Source of the DNA: Chloroflexota bacterium
GTDB lineage: Bacteria; Chloroflexota; JAHJIN01
Reading direction: 5' to 3'
NCBI GenBank assembly: GCA_018823415.1
Contig: JAHJIN010000501.1
Location: 1-64,000, forward strand
DNA length: 64,000 nt
The translations under genes and the position numbers were made by a program. Shown piece by piece: positions 46,548 through 54,416 of the stretch (its first letter is position 1; the number at the start of each line of letters is the position of its first letter). The notes below the pieces were generated by a model. That model made no database searches and was not told the origin of the DNA. It saw nothing but the letters and a program-made list of their open reading frames with translations.

Positions 46548-47210
46548 ATGACCAACTTGCGAATTGCATTCTGCGTGGGCTTATTGGCCCTGAGCCTGGC
46601 GCTCGCGATGGCGGGCTGCGAATCGGCGGCCGAACCCACGCCGGCGCCCACGTGGACGGCGCGCGTGGTCCAAGTGGTGGTGACGGCGACCCCGTCGCCC
46701 ACCCCCCCGGCGACACCCACGCCCACCGCCACTGAAACGCCCATCCCGTCGCCCACCGCCACCGCGACGCCGGTGCCCACTGATACGCCGGTGCCCACCG
46801 CCACCAACACCCCCAAGCCCAAACCAACCCGGACGCCGGCCCCCCCGCCCACGGCCACCACGCCGCCCTATGACTTTGTGATCCTCAGCGGCCCGGCCGG
46901 CGAGCGCACGCCAGCCACCACCAATTTCAAAGGCTATGTGTATGATGCCGCCGGCCAGCCGCTTAACGGCGTGTGGCTGTACTTGAGAGAGAATAGCGGC
47001 TGGGAAGCCTGGACCGTGACCGGCTATAGCGCCGATCCGCCGGGCTATTACAGCTATGGCCTCAAAGACTATTCCGTCAACGGCGCGTGGGGACTGTGTA
47101 TCGTGCGCGAACAAGGAAGCCGCGAGGCCATCTCCCCGTGGGCCTCGTTCCAGACCAGCTTTGACCTGGAAATTTCGACGTTCACTACCGACTGGAAACG
47201 CACGTATTGA
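46548..47210 (+). CDS. Lipoprotein with Pro/Thr-rich linker, unknown function
   Basis: 220 residues. Signal peptide with lipobox-like AMAGC (Cys23), then a long linker of P, T and A (about residues 30-105, e.g. TATPVPTDTPVPTAT) that probably spans the cell wall. The C-terminal domain (GYVYDAAGQPLNGVWLYLRE, PGYYSYGLKDY, ending WKRTY) has the look of a carboxypeptidase-regulatory-like (Ig) beta sandwich. It is a tandem paralogue of 47245-47910, and the linker is near-identical at DNA level. The gene is followed by a penicillin-binding protein. Function unknown. Confidence 0.8.
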   Translation: MTNLRIAFCVGLLALSLALAMAGCESAAEPTPAPTWTARVVQVVVTATPSPTPPATPTPTATETPIPSPTATATPVPTDTPVPTATNTPKPKPTRTPAPPPTATTPPYDFVILSGPAGERTPATTNFKGYVYDAAGQPLNGVWLYLRENSGWEAWTVTGYSADPPGYYSYGLKDYSVNGAWGLCIVREQGSREAISPWASFQTSFDLEISTFTTDWKRTY

Positions 47211-47244
47211 TGGTGGATTGGTAGATTGGTAGCGAGGAGTCGGG

Positions 47245-47910
47245 ATGCGATTTGCCATGCGTTGTAAACAAGGGTTTGTTTGGATAGTGTTGCTCATCGC
47301 CGGGGGAACGCTGCTGGCTGGCTGCGAGACCGGCCCGGCGCCGATTCCCACGCTGCCGGCTACACAGACCGCCGAGGTAGCCACGGTGGTGATCACGGCT
47401 ACCCCGTCACCCACGCCACCGGTGACGCCTACGCCTATGGCCACTGCCACGCCTACCGCGACGGCGTCGCCCACCATGACTGCGACGCCGGTGCCTACCG
47501 ACACGCCGGTGCCCACCGCCACCGACACCCCCCGGCCCCAACCAACCCGGACGCCGGCCCCGCCGCCCACTGCCACCACCCCGCCTTTCGCGTTCATGCC
47601 CGACGGTCCCACGCGCCACGAGTCCAACCCTTCGTTCACCGAGATTCGCGGCGTGGTGCGCACCGCCGACGGCACACCGCTGGACGGCGTCATCGTGATA
47701 CTGGACACCGGGGGCCAACGCATTCCGCTACCCACCGGCCAACGACCCGGCTACTACTCGTGGGTCTGGTGTGACTGGGCCCGCGATGGCATTTTTGACA
47801 TGTACGTGCTGGGGGCAGACGGCCAGCGAGCCTCACCGGTGATCAAGGTGCAAACCTTTAGCGAAGGCTGGATGGCCATCGCCATCCAGGACTGGAAACG
47901 CACCTGGTAG
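47245..47910 (+). CDS. Lipoprotein with Pro/Thr-rich linker, paralogue
   Basis: 221 residues: signal peptide with LLAGC (Cys27), a linker of PTPTATPT type to about residue 115, and a C-terminal beta-sandwich-like domain (GVVRTADGTPLDGVIVIL, PGYYSWVWCDWARDG, ending WKRTW). It shares the last residues and linker with the preceding protein. ATG at 47245 with GAGGAG upstream. Only 21 bases lie before the PBP gene, so the three genes are probably one transcript. Confidence 0.8.
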   Translation: MRFAMRCKQGFVWIVLLIAGGTLLAGCETGPAPIPTLPATQTAEVATVVITATPSPTPPVTPTPMATATPTATASPTMTATPVPTDTPVPTATDTPRPQPTRTPAPPPTATTPPFAFMPDGPTRHESNPSFTEIRGVVRTADGTPLDGVIVILDTGGQRIPLPTGQRPGYYSWVWCDWARDGIFDMYVLGADGQRASPVIKVQTFSEGWMAIAIQDWKRTW

Positions 47911-47931
47911 CCATATAACAGGGAGAATCCC

Positions 47932-50925
47932 ATGTCTGTCGTATCCACGCGCCGCAAGCGCATCTATTTGCGGCGAAATCGTCGCAAAAAAAGCAACATC
48001 CTGATCCCCATCCTATCAGTGATGGGTGGCCTGGTCTTTGCCAGCGTGTTCGGGGTATTGTTGACCATGGGCCTGGGGGTGGGCGCCGCATTTGGCATAT
48101 ACACCTACTTTGCCCAGGACTTGCCAGACCCGGAAGGCGTCGTCGCCGTGACGCGCGCTTCGTTCAAGACCACCAAGATCTATGACCGCAACGGCATCCT
48201 GCTCTACGAGATCGTAGACCCGCAAGGGGGCGACCGCATCCCGATCAAGCTGGACCAGGTGCCCAAGTACCTCATCTATGCCACCGTCGCCAGCGAAGAC
48301 GCCAGCTTTTACGAAAACCCGGGCTTTGACCCCCGGGGCGTGTTGCGCGCGGCCGTCAACAACCTCACCGGCGGTGGTCGCCAGGGCGCCAGCTCGATCA
48401 CCCAGCAATTGGTCAAGAACGTGCTGCTGGACCCAGAAGAACGCTACGAGATCTCGTACGAGCGCAAGATCCGCGAGGCGATCCTGGCCATGGAACTGTC
48501 GCGGCGCTATTCCAAAGACCAGATTCTGGAATGGTACCTCAACACCAACAACTATGGCAACCGAGCCTATGGCGTGGAGGCCGCCGCCCAGAACTATTAC
48601 GGCAAGCACGCGTGGGAGCTGGACCTGGCCGAGTGCGCCATGCTCGCCGCCATCCCCCAGTACCCGGCCGCCAACTCGCCGGTCGAAAACCCGGACCGGG
48701 CTAAAAGTGTGCGCGAGGCCGTGCTCACATCCATGGTCCGTGAAGGTTACATCACCCAGTCCCAGGCCGAAACCGCCGCCAGCCAGCCACTCAACGTCGT
48801 GACCAAAGAATACGACATCAAGGCCCCGCACTTTGTGTTCTATGTGCGGCAATTGCTGGAAGAAAAATACAGCCTGCCTATGGTCTATCGCGGCGGCCTC
48901 AAGATCTACACAACCCTGGACCTGAGCATGCAAGACAAGGTCCAGGAAATCGCCCGTGAGCACGTGGCCTCCATGAAACCCGAGCAAAACGTCCACAACG
49001 CTGCCGTGGTGGTGCTAAACACCAACACAGCCGAGATCCTTACCATGCTGGGCAGCCTGGACTATTACAACAAGGGCATCGATGGACAGGTGAACGTGGC
49101 CCTGGCCGAACGCCAGCCCGGGTCCTCCTTCAAGCCCTTTACCTATGTGACAGCGTTTTCCCTGGACTGGACCCCGGCCAATATGGTCTTGGACGTGCGC
49201 ACCTCGTTCGCTGACCCGCCGCACCCGCCCTACATCCCTGAAAACGTGGACGGCAAGTTCCTGGGACCCATTACCCTGCGCTATGCCCTGGCGAACAGCC
49301 GCAACATCCCGGCCCTCAAGGTGATGGACCATGTGGGAGTCCAGAATGTGCTGGACATGGCCCACAAAATGGGCATCAACACGCTGAACCGCGAAGGCGT
49401 GTATGGCCTTAGCCTCACGCTGGGCGGCGGCGAAGTGACGTTGCTAGACGAGGCCTTTGCCTACATGGTCTTTGCCAACGCCGGCCAGGCCCACGGCGAG
49501 CCGATCCCGGTCGAACGGCAGCGCGAAGGCTATCGCGAGGTCAACCCGGTGGCCATCTTGAAGGTGGTCGATGCCGAAGGACGCACCTTGTACGAATACC
49601 AGGAGCCTACCAAGGTCCCGGTGCTCAGCACCCAACTGGCCTGGCTCGTCACCAGCATCCTGTCCGACAACCGCGCCCGCCGCGAAACCTTTGGCTGGGA
49701 CACTCCACTGGAAATAGACCGGCCCGCCGTCGTCAAGACCGGCTCCACCAACAACTGGCGCGACTCGTGGACCCTGGGCTTTACACCCGACTATACCGTG
49801 GGCGTATGGGTGGGCAATTCCGACAACACGGCCATGGACCGCGTGCCCGGTTCCCAGGGCGCCGGCCCCATCTGGCACAATGTCATGATGGCCATCCACG
49901 AAGGTCTGGCCGTCCGCGATTTCGAGCGCCCGGCCGAAGGGCTGGTGCAGGCCACGGTCTGCCAGGAAAGCGGGCTACGGGCCACGCAAAACTGCCCGCA
50001 CGTGTACCGCGAGTGGTTCCTGGACGGGACCGAGCCCCAGGACGAGTGCAACATTCACCAAAAGCTCCGCATCTGCACCGCCTCGGGCAAGCTCGCCACG
50101 CCCAACTGCCCGTTGGATCTGGTGGAAGAAACGGTATTCATGGTATTGCCGCCCGAGGCCGCTGACTGGGTGCGAGAAAACAACGTCCTCCAGCCCCCCA
50201 CCCAATATTGCGACCTGCACGGCCCCAGCACCTCCAACGCCGACGTCGCCATCATCCAGCCCAGCACCTATGCCTATGTGGGCGGCGTCGCCGAGATCAT
50301 GGGCAACGCCCGGGGCGGCAATTTCCAGTTCTACAAGCTGGAATACGGCAAGGGCTTTGCGCCCAAGGACTGGCTCCAGATCGGCGGGCTGCACAACAAT
50401 CAGGTGAGCAACGGCCTGCTGGAATACTGGGACACCACCGGCCTGGACGAAGGACCTTACACACTCCAGCTCAGCGTGGTGGGCTGGGACGGCAGCTATC
50501 GCCAGACCAGCATCCAGGTGACGGTGGACAATACGCCGCCGGACGTACAACTGACCTATCCCATCACCGGCGAGCTGTTCATCATGGAGCTGGACAAGGT
50601 GATCAAGGTCCATGCCGACGCCACAGACAATACCTCCATGGACCGGGTCGAGTTCTATGTCGACAATATCACCCAGCCCTTTGGCATTGCCACCATGGCC
50701 CCATTCAACCAGGAATGGAAGATCGTCATGACCACCACCCTCACCGAGACGCACTCGGTCTATGTCATCGGCTATGACAGCACCGGCAACAGCACTCAGA
50801 CCTACGAAGTCCAGTTCCAGGTGATCCACAAGCCCAAGCCCACCGAGGCCAGCGCGCCGTGGTGGGACATCGACCAGCCACGACTGGTGGCAGTGGTGCC
50901 GCCAAGCCGGTGGTGGGGCACCTAG
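47932..50925 (+). CDS. Class A penicillin-binding protein with extra C-terminal domains
   Basis: 997 residues. Cytoplasmic basic N-terminus, membrane helix (about 23-58), glycosyltransferase domain with the catalytic glutamate in SEDASFYENPGFDPRG (Glu122), then a transpeptidase with Ser398 (PGSSFKPFTY), SRN, and Lys602-Thr-Gly (KTGSTNNW). It polymerises and crosslinks peptidoglycan outside the membrane. After the transpeptidase comes a cysteine-containing stretch (ATQNCPHVYREWF, PNCPLDL, QYCDLHG) and two beta-sandwich modules. The latter have the TPPDVQLTYPITGE and GYDSTGNSTQTYEV motifs of Ig/fibronectin-like repeats. ATG with GGGAG upstream. Confidence 0.95.
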   Translation: MSVVSTRRKRIYLRRNRRKKSNILIPILSVMGGLVFASVFGVLLTMGLGVGAAFGIYTYFAQDLPDPEGVVAVTRASFKTTKIYDRNGILLYEIVDPQGGDRIPIKLDQVPKYLIYATVASEDASFYENPGFDPRGVLRAAVNNLTGGGRQGASSITQQLVKNVLLDPEERYEISYERKIREAILAMELSRRYSKDQILEWYLNTNNYGNRAYGVEAAAQNYYGKHAWELDLAECAMLAAIPQYPAANSPVENPDRAKSVREAVLTSMVREGYITQSQAETAASQPLNVVTKEYDIKAPHFVFYVRQLLEEKYSLPMVYRGGLKIYTTLDLSMQDKVQEIAREHVASMKPEQNVHNAAVVVLNTNTAEILTMLGSLDYYNKGIDGQVNVALAERQPGSSFKPFTYVTAFSLDWTPANMVLDVRTSFADPPHPPYIPENVDGKFLGPITLRYALANSRNIPALKVMDHVGVQNVLDMAHKMGINTLNREGVYGLSLTLGGGEVTLLDEAFAYMVFANAGQAHGEPIPVERQREGYREVNPVAILKVVDAEGRTLYEYQEPTKVPVLSTQLAWLVTSILSDNRARRETFGWDTPLEIDRPAVVKTGSTNNWRDSWTLGFTPDYTVGVWVGNSDNTAMDRVPGSQGAGPIWHNVMMAIHEGLAVRDFERPAEGLVQATVCQESGLRATQNCPHVYREWFLDGTEPQDECNIHQKLRICTASGKLATPNCPLDLVEETVFMVLPPEAADWVRENNVLQPPTQYCDLHGPSTSNADVAIIQPSTYAYVGGVAEIMGNARGGNFQFYKLEYGKGFAPKDWLQIGGLHNNQVSNGLLEYWDTTGLDEGPYTLQLSVVGWDGSYRQTSIQVTVDNTPPDVQLTYPITGELFIMELDKVIKVHADATDNTSMDRVEFYVDNITQPFGIATMAPFNQEWKIVMTTTLTETHSVYVIGYDSTGNSTQTYEVQFQVIHKPKPTEASAPWWDIDQPRLVAVVPPSRWWGT

Positions 50926-50946
50926 GATTCTTTGTGTCAATACAGG

Positions 50947-50988
50947 GGCGGGCCGGCTCATCCGGTCTCACCGGGCGAGCGGCCCGCC
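50947..50988 (+). terminator. Hairpin after the penicillin-binding protein gene
   Basis: GGCGGGCCG (50947-50955) and CGGCCCGCC (50980-50988) pair perfectly with a 24-base loop. No T-run follows, so termination is uncertain. Confidence 0.4.
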
Positions 50989-51021
50989 TATGAATGCAAC
51001 CCTACTCTTGTTGGAGGACCT

Positions 51022-52206
51022 ATGAGCTACCGATATGCGATCCTGGGGGCCGGGCGGCAGGGCATCGCCGCGGCATATGACTTGGCCCGGTTTGGCGACG
51101 CAAGCCAGATCATCCTGGCGGACGTGGACCAAGCCACGGCCCAGGCTGCGGCCGACCGGGTGAACCGACTGGCCGGCGCCAACCTCACCGTGGCCCAGGC
51201 TGCCGACGTGACCGACGAGGCGGCGTTGACGGCACTGCTGACCGACGCCCAGATCGACGCACTGCTCTCGGCCGTGCCGTACCGGTTCAACGTGGGCATT
51301 GCCCGGGCAGCGGTGGCGGCCGGCGCGCATATGGCCGACTTGGGCGGCAACACCGACGTGGTGCGCGTCCAACTGGCGCTGCACGAACAAGCACTGGCGG
51401 CCGGCGTAAGCATTATCCCCGACTGCGGCCTCATGCCGGGTCTGGGCAACACCCTGGCCGTGTACGCCCTGGAGCAGATGGACACCCCCCGCGAGGTGCG
51501 CATCTGGGTGGGCGGTCTTCCCCAGCGGCCCCGCCCCCCGTTCCACTACCAACTCACCTTTAACATCCGGGGGCTCACCAACGAGTACAGCGGCCACGCC
51601 GTGTACCTGCGCGACGGGCGCATCACCGAGGTCGAGGCCCTCACCGAGCCGGAGTCCATCGAGTTCCCTGAGCCGGTGGGCTGCTGCGAGGCGTTCGTGA
51701 CCAGCGGCGGCACGTCCACCGGCCCCGAAACGTTCGCCGGCCGGCTCCAGGTGTACGAGGAAAAGACGGTGCGCTATCCCGGCCACCTGGCGCAACTCCA
51801 GGCCATGAAAGCCCTGGGCCTGCTGGACCCCACGCCCATCTCCATCGACGACGGTGCCGTGGCCCCACGCGACATCTTCGAGGCGCTGCTGGAACCCCGC
51901 ATCACGTTCCCCGGCGACCCCGACGTGGTGGTGTTGCGCGTACAGGCCCAAGGCCGGCGCGGCGTTGACGAGGTGCAAGTGACGCTGGACCTGCTGGATT
52001 GGTACGACAAGGGCACCGGCTTGACGGCGATGGAGCGCACTACCGGATTCCCGGCGGCAATGGTGGTGGCCATGATGGCCCAGGGCCAGACGCCTCGCGG
52101 GGCCGTGCCGCTGGAAGTGGCAGTGCCGGCCCGGCCCACCGTAGAAGGGCTGGCAGCGCGCGGCATCCACCTTACCGAGCACATCACCATCACCCACAGC
52201 CACTAA
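51022..52206 (+). CDS. Saccharopine dehydrogenase-like / L-lysine 6-dehydrogenase-like protein
   Basis: 394 residues. The Rossmann motif is GAGRQG near residue 8-13 with the NAD(P) acidic strand LADVD. The mid-part PDCGLMPGLGN and the C-terminal substrate domain match saccharopine reductase/lysine-6-dehydrogenase proteins. These oxidise lysine or saccharopine, or a related amino acid. The ATG at 51022 has GGAGG upstream. Substrate is unproven, as no other lysine gene is adjacent. Confidence 0.8.
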   Translation: MSYRYAILGAGRQGIAAAYDLARFGDASQIILADVDQATAQAAADRVNRLAGANLTVAQAADVTDEAALTALLTDAQIDALLSAVPYRFNVGIARAAVAAGAHMADLGGNTDVVRVQLALHEQALAAGVSIIPDCGLMPGLGNTLAVYALEQMDTPREVRIWVGGLPQRPRPPFHYQLTFNIRGLTNEYSGHAVYLRDGRITEVEALTEPESIEFPEPVGCCEAFVTSGGTSTGPETFAGRLQVYEEKTVRYPGHLAQLQAMKALGLLDPTPISIDDGAVAPRDIFEALLEPRITFPGDPDVVVLRVQAQGRRGVDEVQVTLDLLDWYDKGTGLTAMERTTGFPAAMVVAMMAQGQTPRGAVPLEVAVPARPTVEGLAARGIHLTEHITITHSH

Positions 52207-52225
52207 ACACAGCGGGCAGTAAACC

Positions 52226-52277
52226 AAAGGGCACCAAGGGCACAAAGGCAGCCAGCCTAGCGTCCCTGGTGTCCTTT
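52226..52277. terminator. Bidirectional hairpin between convergent genes
   Basis: AAAGGGCACCAAGGG (52226-52240) pairs with CCCTGGTGTCCTTT (52264-52277) with one bulge and one wobble. It is followed by ATTGT rather than a clean T-run. It separates the plus-strand dehydrogenase gene from the minus-strand GNAT gene. Confidence 0.5.
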
Positions 52278-52298
52278 ATTGTATGCTCCAACCAGCCC

Positions 52299-52769
52299 CT
52301 ATGCCGGTTCAACCCGCTTTTCGTAGAACATGGTCTCGTGTTCCACAAACCCCAGCGACCGATAGAGCCGGCGCGCGGCGGCGTTTTCGGGACGCGCCAG
52401 CAGGCGCACGCCGGCCAACCCCAGTTCGCCGGCCAGTTGCGCCGCGGCCTCCAACAACGCCGCTCCCACGCCATGCCGTCGATACGCCGGCAGCACGTAC
52501 ACCTCGTCCACGAACAGGAACCCGGCCCGCACGTCTAGCTTGGGGATGCGACACACGGCCACATAGCCGGCCAGCTCGCCGCTGGCCCGGGCCACCAATA
52601 CCCAGAACCAATCGGACCCGGTCACGTCATGACGGGCCAGGGCTTGCCTCAACCCGGCCACGGCCCGGTCCGGGACTTGCGGGTCAGCCGGCGTTTCGGC
52701 GCTGGCGATGGCCCGGACCAGTTCGGTCAACTCGTGGGCCGTTTCGGGCCGGATGATAGTGACGGACAT
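52299..52769 (-). CDS. GNAT family N-acetyltransferase
   Basis: 156 residues. The acetyl-CoA pyrophosphate loop is RRHGVGAALLEAA, preceded by the strand VDEVYVLPAYR and followed by ARPENAAARRLYRSLGF, which is the GNAT C-terminal signature. Substrate unknown. The ATG at 52769 has GGAGGG upstream; an in-frame extension upstream is not supported. Confidence 0.9.
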   Translation of the reverse strand: MSVTIIRPETAHELTELVRAIASAETPADPQVPDRAVAGLRQALARHDVTGSDWFWVLVARASGELAGYVAVCRIPKLDVRAGFLFVDEVYVLPAYRRHGVGAALLEAAAQLAGELGLAGVRLLARPENAAARRLYRSLGFVEHETMFYEKRVEPA

Positions 52770-52832
52770 GGGCACCCTCCGCGTCTGGACTCGGGCCATT
52801 ATACCCGATCCGCGCGTGCCGGTCCACAATAT

Positions 52833-52862
52833 GAGGGCCGGAACCTTGCGGTCCCGGCCCTC
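52833..52862. terminator. Hairpin between the repeat protein and GNAT genes
   Basis: GAGGGCCGG (52833-52841) and CCGGCCCTC (52854-52862) with a 12-base loop whose inner CC/GG can also pair. It lies 25 bases after the end of the minus-strand repeat protein gene. No T-run. Confidence 0.5.
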
Positions 52863-52887
52863 GAAGTGCGCTAGTGGTGCTTGTGGT

Positions 52888-53766
52888 TTACTGGGTCTCG
52901 GTCTTGTTGCCCGGGGGACACCAAGATCCACCCCGGCCGCCATGTCCCATCATACCTGGGCCACCCCGGCCGCCAAACTTGCCTCCGACCTTGTCGGCGC
53001 CTTCCAGATAGCTGGGGGCCATGACGCGCGTGACGTTCAAAAGCGCGTCTGCCTGGGCCTGGGTCAGCCGACCGTCAGTCACCGCCTGGTCCAACCGTTC
53101 TTTTTCCGCCGCCACAATGGCGTTCACCAGCGTGTCGGTGGAAACACCCTTTTCCTGGGCCAGTTCAGTGATGGTCTTGCCATCCCGCATAGCGGTCATC
53201 AGCTCGGTCTGGGTTATCCCCAGGGCCTTGGCCATGACCGACATGGGGTTGTTGTCGGCAAAGGACTGCTCCAGATACGTGGGCGCAAAGACGCGCACGG
53301 CTTCCAGGATGGCATCGGCCTGGGTCTGGGTCAGGTCGCCATTGGTCACAGATAGATCCAGGCTGGTCTTGTAGGCCGCCACGATGTCGTTGACGATAGC
53401 ATCGGTGGAGACACTCTTGGCCTGGGCCAGTTGAGCAATCGACTTGCCGTTCTGGAGTTCTGTTTGCAGGTCAGACTGCGTCATCCCCAGAGACGTGGCG
53501 ACCACGTTCATGATGTTGACGTTGCCGGTGCCGGGCAGTCCTCGCAGACCAAACCCGCCGGGCCGGCCACCGCGCATGAAATCCCCCCCATCGAACCCGC
53601 GCCCCATCATGGGCCAGCCTTCGTGACCGCCCGGATTACGCGCGCCAGGTTCCGGCGTGGGGGTCTGGGCCAGGGCCGCACCACCCACCACCAGCGTAAA
53701 CAACACCGCCAGCGTCAGGGCGCCCGATAGGCCAAAGCCCAGCAAACCAATACGCTTCCAATTCAT
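52888..53766 (-). CDS. Secreted protein with two repeated helical units, unknown function
   Basis: 292 residues. Signal peptide (MNWKRIGLLGFGLSGALTLA..., cleavage after about residue 33, ALAQ), then a Gly/Arg/Met-rich segment. Two similar units follow: one with GKSIAQLAQAKSVSTDAIVN and GDLTQTQADAILEAV, the other with GKTITELAQEKGVSTDTLVN and GRLTQAQADALLNV. The C-terminus is Gly-rich (GGRGGPGMMGHGGRGGSWCP). The repeats resemble the helix-turn-helix-like DUF2680-type secreted proteins of actinobacteria and chloroflexi. I cannot assign a function. A perfect 8-bp hairpin (53815-53833) lies in its leader. ATG with AAAGGAGG upstream. Confidence 0.75.
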   Translation of the reverse strand: MNWKRIGLLGFGLSGALTLAVLFTLVVGGAALAQTPTPEPGARNPGGHEGWPMMGRGFDGGDFMRGGRPGGFGLRGLPGTGNVNIMNVVATSLGMTQSDLQTELQNGKSIAQLAQAKSVSTDAIVNDIVAAYKTSLDLSVTNGDLTQTQADAILEAVRVFAPTYLEQSFADNNPMSVMAKALGITQTELMTAMRDGKTITELAQEKGVSTDTLVNAIVAAEKERLDQAVTDGRLTQAQADALLNVTRVMAPSYLEGADKVGGKFGGRGGPGMMGHGGRGGSWCPPGNKTETQ

Positions 53767-53814
53767 AGATACACCTCCTTTTTCGTGTGTTCGTCTTGTT
53801 GCTCTTGGAAGCCA

Positions 53815-53849
53815 TCGAGGGACCGTCCCTCGACTCTGACCCAAGTATA
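53815..53849 (-). promoter_or_regulatory. Possible promoter with 5' UTR hairpin
   Basis: Minus strand TGC-TATACT (53844-53849), an extended -10 with no good -35. Downstream is a perfect hairpin TCGAGGGA-CCG-TCCCTCGA (53815-53833). It would head the transcript of the 52888-53766 gene. Confidence 0.45.
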
Positions 53850-53902
53850 GCAGATGATTATGGAGAACCGATGGAAAACCTGTTGGGATCGTGTGGAGTT
53901 TA

Positions 53903-53931
53903 TTGACAGCGTTGGCCCCAGGCGGTATAAT
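53903..53931 (+). promoter_or_regulatory. Perfect consensus promoter of the STAS gene
   Basis: Plus strand TTGACA (53903-53908), a 17-base spacer and TATAAT (53926-53931). The expected start is about 30 bases before the ATG. Confidence 0.9.
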
Positions 53932-53967
53932 GAAGGCTGTTATCCACACGGGGAGGAGCGGTTGAAC

Positions 53968-54324
53968 ATGGGAGAGATCACAGTCCACACACGCTGGACC
54001 GAGGAAGGGATTGCTGTCCTGAGCCTGACTGGCCGGCTCGACGCCCAGTCTGCGCCAGTGGTCCAGCAGACCTTGTGCGCGCTGATGGAGCGCGATGGGC
54101 ACCACGTGCTGGTCAACATGGCCGAGGTCAATTTTATCGACAGTACCGGGCTGACGGCGCTGATGGCCGGGTTTCAACTGGCCGCAGCGCAAGGCCGATC
54201 GGTGCGGGTGTGCTGCGTCCAGCCTAACGTACGCGTGGTGCTCCAGTTAACCATGCTCGACCGGCTCCTGTCCGTCCACGACGACGAGGCCGGAGCCCTA
54301 GCCAACTTTCCTCAGTCCACATAG
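53968..54324 (+). CDS. STAS-domain protein (anti-sigma factor antagonist-like)
   Basis: 118 residues. STAS fold with the conserved phosphoserine site in FIDSTGLTALM, and the SLTGRLDAQSAP strand. Homologues (SpoIIAA/RsbV) bind a kinase-type anti-sigma factor and free the sigma factor. Neither a partner kinase nor a sigma factor is in the window. ATG at 53968, GGGGAGGAG upstream. The unusually strong promoter implies continuous expression. Confidence 0.88.
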   Translation: MGEITVHTRWTEEGIAVLSLTGRLDAQSAPVVQQTLCALMERDGHHVLVNMAEVNFIDSTGLTALMAGFQLAAAQGRSVRVCCVQPNVRVVLQLTMLDRLLSVHDDEAGALANFPQST

Positions 54325-54333
54325 CGCTTGGAA

Positions 54334-54404
54334 AGAGATAGAGGCGGGTCTTTGCCCCTGTCTCTGTTTCTGTCTCTATCTCTATTTCGCTTCCATCTCT
54401 ATCC
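54334..54404 (+). terminator. Hairpin then pyrimidine tract between STAS and GH35 genes
   Basis: AGAGATAGAGGC (54334-54345) and GCCCCTGTCTCT (54354-54365) form a 12-bp stem with one wobble and one mismatch. It is followed by a T/C tract (TCTCTGTTTCTGTCTCTATC...). It may end the STAS transcript. The tract precedes the GH35 ribosome binding site. Confidence 0.5.
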
Positions 54405-54416
54405 CCAGGAGTTACA

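Noticed and set aside
46581-47735. Gly/Arg-rich 384-codon minus-strand open frame
   Set aside because: It is the complement of the Pro/Thr-rich linkers of the lipoprotein genes, which have signal peptides and good context.
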